Source: Mycolicibacterium monacense (GTDB lineage Bacteria > Actinomycetota > Actinomycetes > Mycobacteriales > Mycobacteriaceae). From it: a stretch of DNA of 64,000 bases. A model generated the notes under the pieces. The model did no database searches. It saw only the letters and a program-made list of their open reading frames with translations, and was not told the DNA's origin. A program made the translations under genes and the position numbers. Within the stretch, counting starts at the first letter, position 1. Each line of letters starts with the position of its first letter. Below, in pieces: positions 58,401-64,000 of the stretch. The stretch lies in assembly GCF_010731575.1 (NCBI RefSeq), contig NZ_AP022617.1, positions 1,178,001 through 1,242,000 on the forward strand, read 5' to 3'.

Positions 58401-59072
58401 GCGGACATCCGCGAGGTCGCGGCCGCTCAGGATCGCGACCGGGCACACCGCGGCGACGAGCGCCAGCGCCTCGGCCGCGCCGTCGACCAGCACCGCGGCG
58501 TCCGGTTCGGAGACGATGGGGGACAGGGTTCCGTCGTAGTCCAGGAACAACACCGACTCGCGGGCGCCGGTGATACCGATGAGCTGTCCGTAGGACTCCA
58601 ACGCGTTGGGGACCTCGGAGACGCGCCTGTCACCGGTGCGGACCGCGATACCGGCCAGACCCGCGACGACCCGGTCGGCATCGCCGTCGATCGGTTCGTC
58701 GGGGTGCCGGGTCCGGTCGACCCGGATCACGAGGGCGAACCCACCGTCGCGGCCCGGTGTCCGGCCCGCGGCCGAATCCTCGATGAGCACGGCGCGCTGC
58801 GGGCGCACACCGAGTCGGCGCGCTGCCTCCAGACACGGGGCGCCGGCCCGGTCTTCGGCGGAGCCGTCGACGCACACATCGAAACCCTCGGCCCCAATGC
58901 TTTTCACCATGTCCCGGCCGTGACTGTTCGACGAACAGGCCGCGGTCTTGACGCCGACGTCCTGCAGTTCGCGCGCCAGCGTCACCGTCGGCGCCGGGTC
59001 GCTGAGCACGCCGTCGAGGTCGAAGATCACCGCGTCGTGGTAGCGGGGATCGATGACGACCGGCACGGTCAT
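55425..59072 (-). CDS. otsB1: OtsB1-type protein: HAD + trehalose-phosphatase + GH65 domains
   Basis: A 1215-residue multidomain protein like Rv2006. Residues about 1-140 are a HAD domain (VIFDLDGVLSD, CSSNSHG, VLIEDSAAG) lacking most of the usual cap. About 150-405 is trehalose-6-phosphate phosphatase (VLFLDYDGTLSPI, AILSGRD, GSHGFEL, YIGDDLTDEDAFD). About 420-1215 is a GH65 disaccharide hydrolase/phosphorylase with VIGPDEFHSGYPD (acid Glu) and ARTSHGSTLSGVVH. It overlaps the ppsA stop by 4 bases. Trehalose turnover in dormancy is inferred. Confidence 0.9.
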   Translation of the reverse strand: MTVPVVIDPRYHDAVIFDLDGVLSDPAPTVTLARELQDVGVKTAACSSNSHGRDMVKSIGAEGFDVCVDGSAEDRAGAPCLEAARRLGVRPQRAVLIEDSAAGRTPGRDGGFALVIRVDRTRHPDEPIDGDADRVVAGLAGIAVRTGDRRVSEVPNALESYGQLIGITGARESVLFLDYDGTLSPIVSEPDAAVLVDGAAEALALVAAVCPVAILSGRDLADVRTRVGAPGLWYAGSHGFELTGPDGTYHQNEAAAAFVPVLERAAGDLRDLLGHVPGIFVEHKRFAVAVHYREVGSSDEVAEIVSTTHRLGRQAGLRVTSGRMLVELRPDIDWDKGTTLRWIRDRIDAAGSLMPIYIGDDLTDEDAFDAVRFDGVGIVVRHDEDSDRKTAARFSLQSPDQVREFLQRGSQWLAYKHQVASEAWDLTYEGYDPQSEKLREALCTVGNGYFATRGAAPESKAGQVHYPGTYAAGIFNRLVDDVSGTAVDNESLVNLPDWLSLTFRIDGGDWFDIDEVEVLSYRQTLDLRGATLTREVRFRDDAGRTTSVTQQRFVAMHLPHVGALQTKIVAEDWSGRITIRSTLDGNVTNSLVERYRDLGKEHLELIEKRQLSDDSVLLTVRTTQSGIPIAMAARCIVWRDDAPVGASYRLVGDGAEIGHEITVEQSVGEALTVEKLVTLFTGRDVATSDPAVDAERWVARLGRYAEVREGHLTDWTHLWERLSIEFDDFTDEVRILRLHLLHLLQTVSPNSADLDVGVPARGLHGEAYRGHIFWDELFIFPVLNLRLPMITRSLLAYRYRRLPEARHAAREAGYAGAMFPWQSGSDGREESQRLHLNPRSGNWNPDASARAHHIGIAVAYSAWKFYQATGDLAYLIDYGAEMLAEVARFWVSLASYDEDRGRYSIRGVIGPDEFHSGYPDAPYDGIDNNAYTNVMAVWVIMRALDALDLLPLPNRLDLLETLGLTSGELAHWDDVSRRMYVPFHDGVISQFEGYGELEELDWDRYRAHYGNIQRLDRILEAENDDVNRYKASKQADVLMLLYLMSVPELGEILNRLGYHFPADQVPSMVDYYLARTSHGSTLSGVVHTWVLARANRDRAMEFFELALKSDVSDIQGGTTSEGIHLAAMAGTVDLMQRCFTGLETRSNRLILSPYWPESLGVLAVPIHYRGLHLHLRVSGKGVIISVDPREAAGVVVECRGRVVQLMPGTTVRFPG

Positions 59073-61465
59073 GACAGGGATGCGAGCTGTTGTTCGGCGG
59101 CGAGGACCAGGCGGGTGGTCCGCACGACGGTGTCGGGGTTGAGGCTCATCGAATCGATGCCGACCCGCACCAGGAACTCGGCCATGTCCGGGTAGTCAGA
59201 GGGGGCCTGTCCGCACAGTCCCGAGTGAATGCCGTTGCGGCGACAGCCTTCCACGGCCAGCCGGATCATCTCCTTCACGCCGTCGTCACGTTCGTCGTAG
59301 TCGAACGCGACGACCTCGCTGTCACGATCGACGCCCAGGGTGAGCTGGGTCAGGTCGTTGGAGCCGATGGAGAATCCGTCGAAGCGTTTGGCGAACTCGT
59401 CGATGAGGATGACGTTGTTCGGGATCTCGCACATCGCGTAGATCTTCAGCCCGTTCTCCCCTCGCCGCAGACCGAGGTCGGCCATCGTCTGGAGAACCAG
59501 GTCCGCCTCGGCGACCCGGCGGACGAACGGCAGCATGAGGATGACGTTGCTCAGGCCCATCTCCTCGCGTACGCGCCGCATCGCCCGGCACTCGAGGGCG
59601 AAGCCCTCCGCGTACGCGGGATGGGCGTAGCGCGAGGCCCCCCGGAAGCCGAGCATCGGGTTGCTCTCCGTGGGCTCGAATACACGTCCGCCGAGCAGGC
59701 TCGCGTACTCGTTGGTCTTGAAATCCGACATCCGCACCACCACCGGCTTCGGCCAGAACGCGGCCGCGATCGTGCCGATCCCCTCCGACAGGCGCTCGAC
59801 GAAGAAGGCGCCCCCGTCCCGGTGGCCCTGCGTCAGCCGTTCGATGTCACGCCGGATCGCAGGGTCGTCGACCTTCTCGGGGTGCAGCAGCGCCAGCGGA
59901 TGGAAACGGATGTACTCGCTGATCACGAACTCCATCCGGGCCAATCCGACACCGTCGTTGGGCAGGAACGACGTCTTGAAGGCGAGTTCGGGGTTGCCCA
60001 GGTTGATCATGATCTCGGTGCGCGGCCGCGCGATGTCGCCGACCTCGGTGCGGTCCACGTGGAAACCCAACGCGCCGTCGTACACCCGGCCCGTATCGCC
60101 TTCCGCGCACGACACCGTCACCATGGCGCCGTCGGGCACGTTGACGGTCGCGTCGCCGGTCCCGACGACGGCCGGGATGCCGAGTTCGCGGGCGATGATC
60201 GACGCGTGGCAGGTCCGTCCGCCGCGGTTGGTGACGATCGCCGCGGCGGTCTTCATGACCGGTTCCCAGTCGGGGGTGGTGGTGTCGGCCACCAGCACCT
60301 GCCCGGGCTGGAACTCCGCCAGCTGGGACAGGTGCTCGATGCGTTTGACCGCACCGGAGGCGACGCGCTCGCCGACCGAGCGGCCCTCGGCCAGCACCTC
60401 GGCGTGGCTCTCCAACACATAGGTCTCCAGGGCGGTGACGCTCTGCTGGGAGGCCACGGTCTCGGGGCGGGCCTGGACGATGTAGAGCTGCCCGTCGAGG
60501 CCGTCCTTGGCCCACTCCATGTCCATGGGCCGGCCGTAGTGCTGTTCGATCGCACACGCGTAGCCGGCCAGTTCCAGGACGTCCTCGTCGTCGAGGCAGA
60601 AGCGGGCGCGATCGGCCTTGGGGGTGGGGATGTTGCGGGTGGTGTTCTTCGTCTCGCCTTCGACGTAGACCATCTTCACGGCCTTGTCGCCGAGGCGCCG
60701 GCGCAGGACCGCGCGGTGGCCGGCGAGATAGGTGGGCTTGTGGACATAGAACTCGTCGGGGTCGACCGCGCCCTGGACCACGTTCTCACCGAGGCCGTAG
60801 GCACCGGTGAGGAACACCGCGTCGCGGAAACCCGATTCGGTGTCCAACGAGAACATCACGCCGGAGGAGGCGATGTCGGAGCGGACCATCTTCATCACGC
60901 CGATCGACAGCGACACCTTGAAATGGTCGAAGCCCTGATCGATCCGGTAGTGGATCGCGCGATCGGTGAACAGGCTGGCGAAGCAGCGGCGGCAGGTGTC
61001 CAGCAGGCTTTCGTCGCCCTTGATGTTGAGGTAGGAGTCCTGCTGGCCGGCGAAGCTCGCCGTGGGCAGGTCCTCTGCGGTCGCTGAACTGCGGACGGCG
61101 AGGCTGACGTCTTCGCCGTACTCCTGCTGGAGCGTGCGGTAGGCATCCCGGATCTGGGCGGCCAGATCGTCGGGTAGCCCTGCGCCGTAGACGATCTCGC
61201 GGGCGCGCTTACCCTTGCGCGCCAGGGCGGCGACGTCGGCGGGGTCGATGTCGTCGAGTTCGGCGTGCAACCGGCCCCACGCGTCGGCCTCGTCGAGCAT
61301 GTGGCGGTACGCCGCGGCGGTGATCGCGAACCCGTGTGGCACACGGACACCCTGGCCGGACAGGTTCTGGTACATCTCGCCCAGCGAGGCGTTCTTGCCG
61401 CCGACCAGAGGCACGTCGTCGATGCCGATCTCCTCGAAGAAGGTGACGTAGGCGGACCCACTCAT
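59069..61465 (-). CDS. ppsA: Phosphoenolpyruvate synthase (pyruvate, water dikinase)
   Basis: Converts pyruvate and ATP to PEP, AMP and Pi. The 798-residue protein has the N-terminal ATP-grasp domain (VPLVGGKNASLGEMY, AVRSSATAEDLPTASFAGQQDS), the swivelling phosphohistidine domain with GGRTCHASIIARELGIPAVVG (His near 420), and the C-terminal PEP-binding barrel (GSNDLTQLTLGVDRDS, SGLCGQAPSDYP with catalytic Cys). GAGAGGA precedes the ATG. It heads a two-gene operon with otsB1 behind two DosR-like boxes. Confidence 0.95.
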   Translation of the reverse strand: MSGSAYVTFFEEIGIDDVPLVGGKNASLGEMYQNLSGQGVRVPHGFAITAAAYRHMLDEADAWGRLHAELDDIDPADVAALARKGKRAREIVYGAGLPDDLAAQIRDAYRTLQQEYGEDVSLAVRSSATAEDLPTASFAGQQDSYLNIKGDESLLDTCRRCFASLFTDRAIHYRIDQGFDHFKVSLSIGVMKMVRSDIASSGVMFSLDTESGFRDAVFLTGAYGLGENVVQGAVDPDEFYVHKPTYLAGHRAVLRRRLGDKAVKMVYVEGETKNTTRNIPTPKADRARFCLDDEDVLELAGYACAIEQHYGRPMDMEWAKDGLDGQLYIVQARPETVASQQSVTALETYVLESHAEVLAEGRSVGERVASGAVKRIEHLSQLAEFQPGQVLVADTTTPDWEPVMKTAAAIVTNRGGRTCHASIIARELGIPAVVGTGDATVNVPDGAMVTVSCAEGDTGRVYDGALGFHVDRTEVGDIARPRTEIMINLGNPELAFKTSFLPNDGVGLARMEFVISEYIRFHPLALLHPEKVDDPAIRRDIERLTQGHRDGGAFFVERLSEGIGTIAAAFWPKPVVVRMSDFKTNEYASLLGGRVFEPTESNPMLGFRGASRYAHPAYAEGFALECRAMRRVREEMGLSNVILMLPFVRRVAEADLVLQTMADLGLRRGENGLKIYAMCEIPNNVILIDEFAKRFDGFSIGSNDLTQLTLGVDRDSEVVAFDYDERDDGVKEMIRLAVEGCRRNGIHSGLCGQAPSDYPDMAEFLVRVGIDSMSLNPDTVVRTTRLVLAAEQQLASLS

Positions 61466-61522
61466 GATCTGTCCTCTCGTTGCGTGACGAATGCAAACGT
61501 GCCACGGTCCGGTGTGGTCGAG

Positions 61523-61542
61523 CCAGGGTCGGAAGTCACACG
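61523..61542. promoter_or_regulatory. DosR-like box A upstream of ppsA
   Basis: CCAGGGTCGGAAGTCACACG matches 10 of 20 consensus positions and shares the AGGGTC-x-GAAGTC core with the strong box at 53934. It lies 58-77 bases before the ppsA ATG. Confidence 0.45.
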
Positions 61543-61550
61543 AATGCGGA

Positions 61551-61570
61551 CTCGGGGCTTTGGGCTCATG
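61551..61570. promoter_or_regulatory. DosR-like box B upstream of ppsA
   Basis: CTCGGGGCTTTGGGCTCATG matches 12 of 20 consensus positions, with GGGxCTTTxGxCxC symmetry. It overlaps the adh stop codon and lies 86-105 bases before the ppsA ATG, giving a tandem pair with box A. Confidence 0.45.
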
Positions 61571-62609
61571 AGTTCGGGGTGATGACCGCGCGTCCGGTGA
61601 ACTCGCCCGCGGCGAGACGTTCGTAGACCTGCGGTCCCTCCTCGAGCGGGAACCGGTGCACCTCTGTCTTGATCCGTCCGTGGCGGGCCAGTTCGAGCAC
61701 CTCCATCAGCTCCGGGCGGGAGCCCCAGTAGGTCGTCGCGAGACTGGCCTCGTAGGGCACCGAGAAGAAGCCGAACGGCACAGTGCCGCCGCCGATGCCG
61801 ACCACCGTGATGTCCGAGCGTGGCCGGGCGACCGCGGTGGCCAGCGCCAGGGTGGCGTCGACCCCGACGAAGTCGACGACCACGTCGGCGCCGAGGCCCT
61901 CGGTGAGGTCGCGGATCTCGCCGGCCGCGTCGTCGCCCGCGCGCACCGCGTGGTCGGCGCCGCTGCGCTCGGCCAGGCGCAACGCCTCGGGCCGGTTGTC
62001 GACGGCGATGATCCGCGCGGCGGTCAACGCGCGCAGGATCTGCACGCCCAGATGACCCAGCCCGCCGATGCCGATGGCCACCGCGGTCGCCCCCGGCGTG
62101 AGCAGCGGAAGGGACCGCTTGATCGCGTGATACGGCGTCAGCGCCGCGTCGGTCAGCGGGGCGGCCTCGACCGGGTCCAGGTCACCGAGCGGGACGAGCA
62201 GGCGGGCGGCGGGCACCAGCATGTATTCCGCCATGCCGCCGTCGTAGCCGAGCCCACCGCCGGCCGCCGGCTGATCGGCCGCGCGCTCGCAGTAGTTCTC
62301 CATGCCCACCTGGCACCGTTTGCAGCGTCCGCATCCCCACGGTCCGTACACCGCGACGGGTTCACCGACGCTGAAACCGCTCACCCCGGCGCCGAGGGTG
62401 TGCACCCACCCCGCGTTCTCGTGGCCGAGCGTGAACGGCGGATTCCACGGCATCATCCCTGGCGCGAAATCGTGGAGCAGGTGCAGATCCGAGTGGCAGG
62501 CGCCCGCGCCCGCGACGCGGATGACCACCTCACCGGGTCCGGGCTCGGGTTCCGGAACCTCCCGGATCTCCGGCGGCGTCTGCCAGGCGGAGAGCTGCAT
62601 TGCCTTCAT
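61566..62609 (-). CDS. Zinc-dependent NAD(P) alcohol dehydrogenase
   Basis: A 347-residue medium-chain dehydrogenase. Catalytic zinc ligands are Cys in GAGACHSDLHLL and the His-Glu of TLGHENAGWV. The structural zinc has four Cys in CGRCKRCQVGMENYC. The Rossmann motif is GIGGLGHLGVQI. The ATG at 62609 has GAGGTCC upstream. It could oxidise or reduce alcohols/aldehydes to balance redox in hypoxia; the substrate is unknown. Its promoter region carries the TCAC repeat array. Confidence 0.92.
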   Translation of the reverse strand: MKAMQLSAWQTPPEIREVPEPEPGPGEVVIRVAGAGACHSDLHLLHDFAPGMMPWNPPFTLGHENAGWVHTLGAGVSGFSVGEPVAVYGPWGCGRCKRCQVGMENYCERAADQPAAGGGLGYDGGMAEYMLVPAARLLVPLGDLDPVEAAPLTDAALTPYHAIKRSLPLLTPGATAVAIGIGGLGHLGVQILRALTAARIIAVDNRPEALRLAERSGADHAVRAGDDAAGEIRDLTEGLGADVVVDFVGVDATLALATAVARPRSDITVVGIGGGTVPFGFFSVPYEASLATTYWGSRPELMEVLELARHGRIKTEVHRFPLEEGPQVYERLAAGEFTGRAVITPNS

Positions 62610-62634
62610 CGTGGACCTCAATTCGAATCATCTG

Positions 62635-62676
62635 TCACATTGGTCACAAATTTCACGTTTATCACAGAAGTATCAC
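62635..62676. repeat. Array of five TCAC units at 9-9-9-11 bp spacing
   Basis: TCAC begins at 62635, 62644, 62653, 62662 and 62673. The array fills the middle of the 126-base gap between divergent adh and the 62736 gene and ends just before a CATTAT (62686-62691) -10-like element. A direct-repeat regulator-binding region is likely. Confidence 0.55.
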
Positions 62677-62735
62677 GGCAAACCTCATTATCGAGAGCCC
62701 ATCTCAACCGAATCCACCAGCGAAAAGGACTCCTC

Positions 62736-63203
62736 ATGAACACCGTCCTCTATATCGATCCCAAGGGCGTGGTTTACGAAACCCGCGCCTTCAGCAAAGC
62801 GGATATCGCCCATCTCGTGAGCGATTACGGGTTGGAAAGCCTGTCCAGCGGTGATCGCCAGTTCGATTTCTGGTTCACCCCGACCACGCGGCGTTGCCAG
62901 CGCCGGGTCAATCGCAGCGCCACCGAGTTGCTGCTGGCCGCCACCGGGTTCACCGCCAAGAACGTCCCGCTCCTGCGCGGCGGCGTGGTCGTGGCCACCC
63001 ACGACACCGACGGCGACCTCGACGGTCTGAGCTGGGAACAGTTGGATCAACTCGCCCGGATCAGCCGCACGCTCACCAAGCGCGACTTCCGGGTCCTCGA
63101 CCGGCGGTTCGCCCGCGCCGACGCCCGCCTGCGGCGCCGGCCCGCCACCCCCGCCGCCGTGCCCGCCGCAACGACCGAACAGCGCGAGTCCGTGCGCCAG
63201 TGA
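62736..63203 (+). CDS. Uncharacterised protein in the dormancy island
   Basis: A 155-residue soluble protein with an AAAAGGA ribosome-binding site. It begins MNTVLYIDPKGVVYETRAFS and contains DRQFDFWFTPTTRRCQRRVNRSATELLLAA and LSWEQLDQLARISRTLTKRDFRVLDRRFARADARLRR, with a Pro/Ala tail. The basic C-terminal half could contact nucleic acid, but no motif is recognised. It is divergent from adh across the TCAC array and is followed by a stem-loop. Confidence 0.8.
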   Translation: MNTVLYIDPKGVVYETRAFSKADIAHLVSDYGLESLSSGDRQFDFWFTPTTRRCQRRVNRSATELLLAATGFTAKNVPLLRGGVVVATHDTDGDLDGLSWEQLDQLARISRTLTKRDFRVLDRRFARADARLRRRPATPAAVPAATTEQRESVRQ

Positions 63204-63216
63204 GCCCGGCGTGACG

Positions 63217-63243
63217 CGCAATCCGCCGCCACGGCGAATTGCG
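63217..63243 (+). terminator. Stem-loop after the 62736 gene
   Basis: CGCAAT-C-CGCCG, loop CCA, CGGCG-A-ATTGCG: 11 paired bases with one C/A mismatch, 13 bases past the stop. A U-tract is absent, as is usual in mycobacteria. Confidence 0.55.
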
Positions 63244-63365
63244 TCATCGGTCCTGTGAGAATCAGACAATTCCCCGCCGCGACGTTGTCGAGTTCGGGCT
63301 AACCGTGCGGCGGACAACTCGTCCACCATGGAATCAACCGATGGATCGATTCGAGGAGGTGGGTG

Positions 63366-63422
63366 GTGATCGCCGCGCTCACCTCCGGTGGCCGTTTCGC
63401 CGACGGACGGAGATCACGGTGA
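63366..63422 (+). CDS. Possible 18-codon leader ORF before the Rv1733c-like gene
   Basis: A GTG following a strong GAGGAGGT site opens an 18-residue frame (IAALTSGGRFADGRRSR) whose TGA overlaps the downstream GTG (GTGA). The main gene has no good ribosome-binding site of its own, so coupling is plausible. It has no recognised function. Confidence 0.3.
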   Translation: MIAALTSGGRFADGRRSR

Positions 63423-64000
63423 AGCGCCACGAACCGGCCCCTCGGCACGACACGTCGCGTCGACGGCGCGACGATGCCATGGAACCCTTCGAGATCCGCG
63501 TGCCCCGGTGGCCCCTTCTCGTGCGGTTGTTCGACCGCGGGCCGTTGGTCCGCCCCACCGACCGGTTCGAGGCGCTCGTCGTGACGCTGGCCATCGTGGT
63601 GGTGCTGCTCGCGGTGCCCGTCGCCGCCGCCATCGGCACCGCGATCCACGACTCCCGCAGCCACTTCTACAACGAACAGAACGCGACCAGGCAACACGTG
63701 ACCGCGGTGGTCACCGATGTGCCGGAGTACCGGTCGTTCACCCGGACCGGCATGATGACCGTCCCGGTGGAGTGGTGGGAAGGCGACACCCGCCACACCG
63801 AGACCGTGCAGGCGCACGGCTCGGTGGACCCGGGCGACGCCGTGGACCTGTGGATCGACGCCGACGGCGCCCGGGTGCTCGCCCCGGCGCCGGCGTCGCG
63901 CGCCGCCGTCGAGGCGGTGGCGGGCGCCGCCGCGATCTGGCTGAGCGTGGCCGCGGGTGCGGCGATCCTCTCCACGCTCGTCCAGATGACGTGTGACCGC
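63419..64000 (+). CDS. Rv1733c-like DosR-regulon membrane protein (3' end cut by window edge)
   Basis: The first 194 codons of an open frame running off the window. It has the Rv1733c layout: FEIRVPRWPLLVRLFDRGPLVRPTDRFEA, a first membrane helix (LVVTLAIVVVLLAVPVAAAIGTA), HDSRSHFYNEQNATRQ, an extracytoplasmic beta-rich domain, and a second helix (IWLSVAAGAAILSTL). Rv1733c is a DosR-regulon antigen of unknown function. The GTG at 63419 or the ATG at 63479 may be the start. About 10 or more C-terminal residues are probably missing. Confidence 0.85.
   Translation, partial: MKRHEPAPRHDTSRRRRDDAMEPFEIRVPRWPLLVRLFDRGPLVRPTDRFEALVVTLAIVVVLLAVPVAAAIGTAIHDSRSHFYNEQNATRQHVTAVVTDVPEYRSFTRTGMMTVPVEWWEGDTRHTETVQAHGSVDPGDAVDLWIDADGARVLAPAPASRAAVEAVAGAAAIWLSVAAGAAILSTLVQMTCDR

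Noticed and set aside
63285..63310. TTCGGG half-site before the Rv1733c-like gene as a DosR box
   Set aside because: Only one half matches; the partner AGTCCC half is absent.

Overview
The window is chromosomal DNA from a mycobacterium, most likely a fast-growing Mycolicibacterium type. The sequence is GC-rich with many GTG starts. From hrcA to tRNA-Asn, gene content and order follow the Mycobacterium tuberculosis Rv2375-Rv2342 block, and the later ECF transporter and TldD/TldE genes match Rv2326c-Rv2325c and Rv2315c-Rv2314c. Ortholog statements come from remembered family knowledge; no search was run.

1-21.1 kb is a conserved housekeeping block. It opens with a truncated GjpA-like envelope protein behind a promoter carrying two IdeR-like iron boxes. 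It continues with hrcA-dnaJ2-rsmE, phoH-ybeY-CNNM/CorC-cdd-like-era, an amidase, recO-uppS, the zinc-sensor pair smtB-zur, glyS, a TPM-domain membrane protein, and dgt-dnaG. 21.1-32.2 kb holds tRNA-Asn, an acidic repeat protein, ctaD, an ACOX-type acyl-CoA dehydrogenase, a VIT1/CCC1 metal transporter, a MarR-MFS unit behind a textbook promoter, and an ECF importer with S-like and twin ATPase modules fused. 32.3-42.9 kb carries tldD-tldE, an AhpD-like protein, membrane proteins, a CAT-anticodon tRNA, a TetR-P450 pair, and a lipoprotein joining a lytic transglycosylase to a DUF1460 amidase-like domain.

43.1-64.0 kb reads as a hypoxia/dormancy (DosR-type) island. A group 3b NADP-linked [NiFe] hydrogenase (hyhBGSL plus its protease) runs into two consecutive KAS III-like genes, one with an intact Cys-His-Asn triad and one degenerate. 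Next come a WS/DGAT-acg-USP-pfkB operon divergent from a second WS/DGAT, both beside a strong DosR-like box. A ppsA-otsB1 operon follows, with two weaker DosR-like boxes upstream. The region ends with an alcohol dehydrogenase, an unknown protein and a truncated Rv1733c-like membrane protein. Together these genes would handle redox disposal (H2), wax ester/triacylglycerol synthesis, sugar phosphate and trehalose metabolism, and stress sensing under low oxygen.

No CRISPR array, insertion sequence, prophage or rRNA was seen, and no gap between genes exceeds about 220 bases. The least explained items are the KAS III pair attached to the hydrogenase operon, a regular 9-bp TCAC array in the adh intergenic region, the transglycosylase-DUF1460 fusion, and the capless HAD domain of the OtsB1-type protein.
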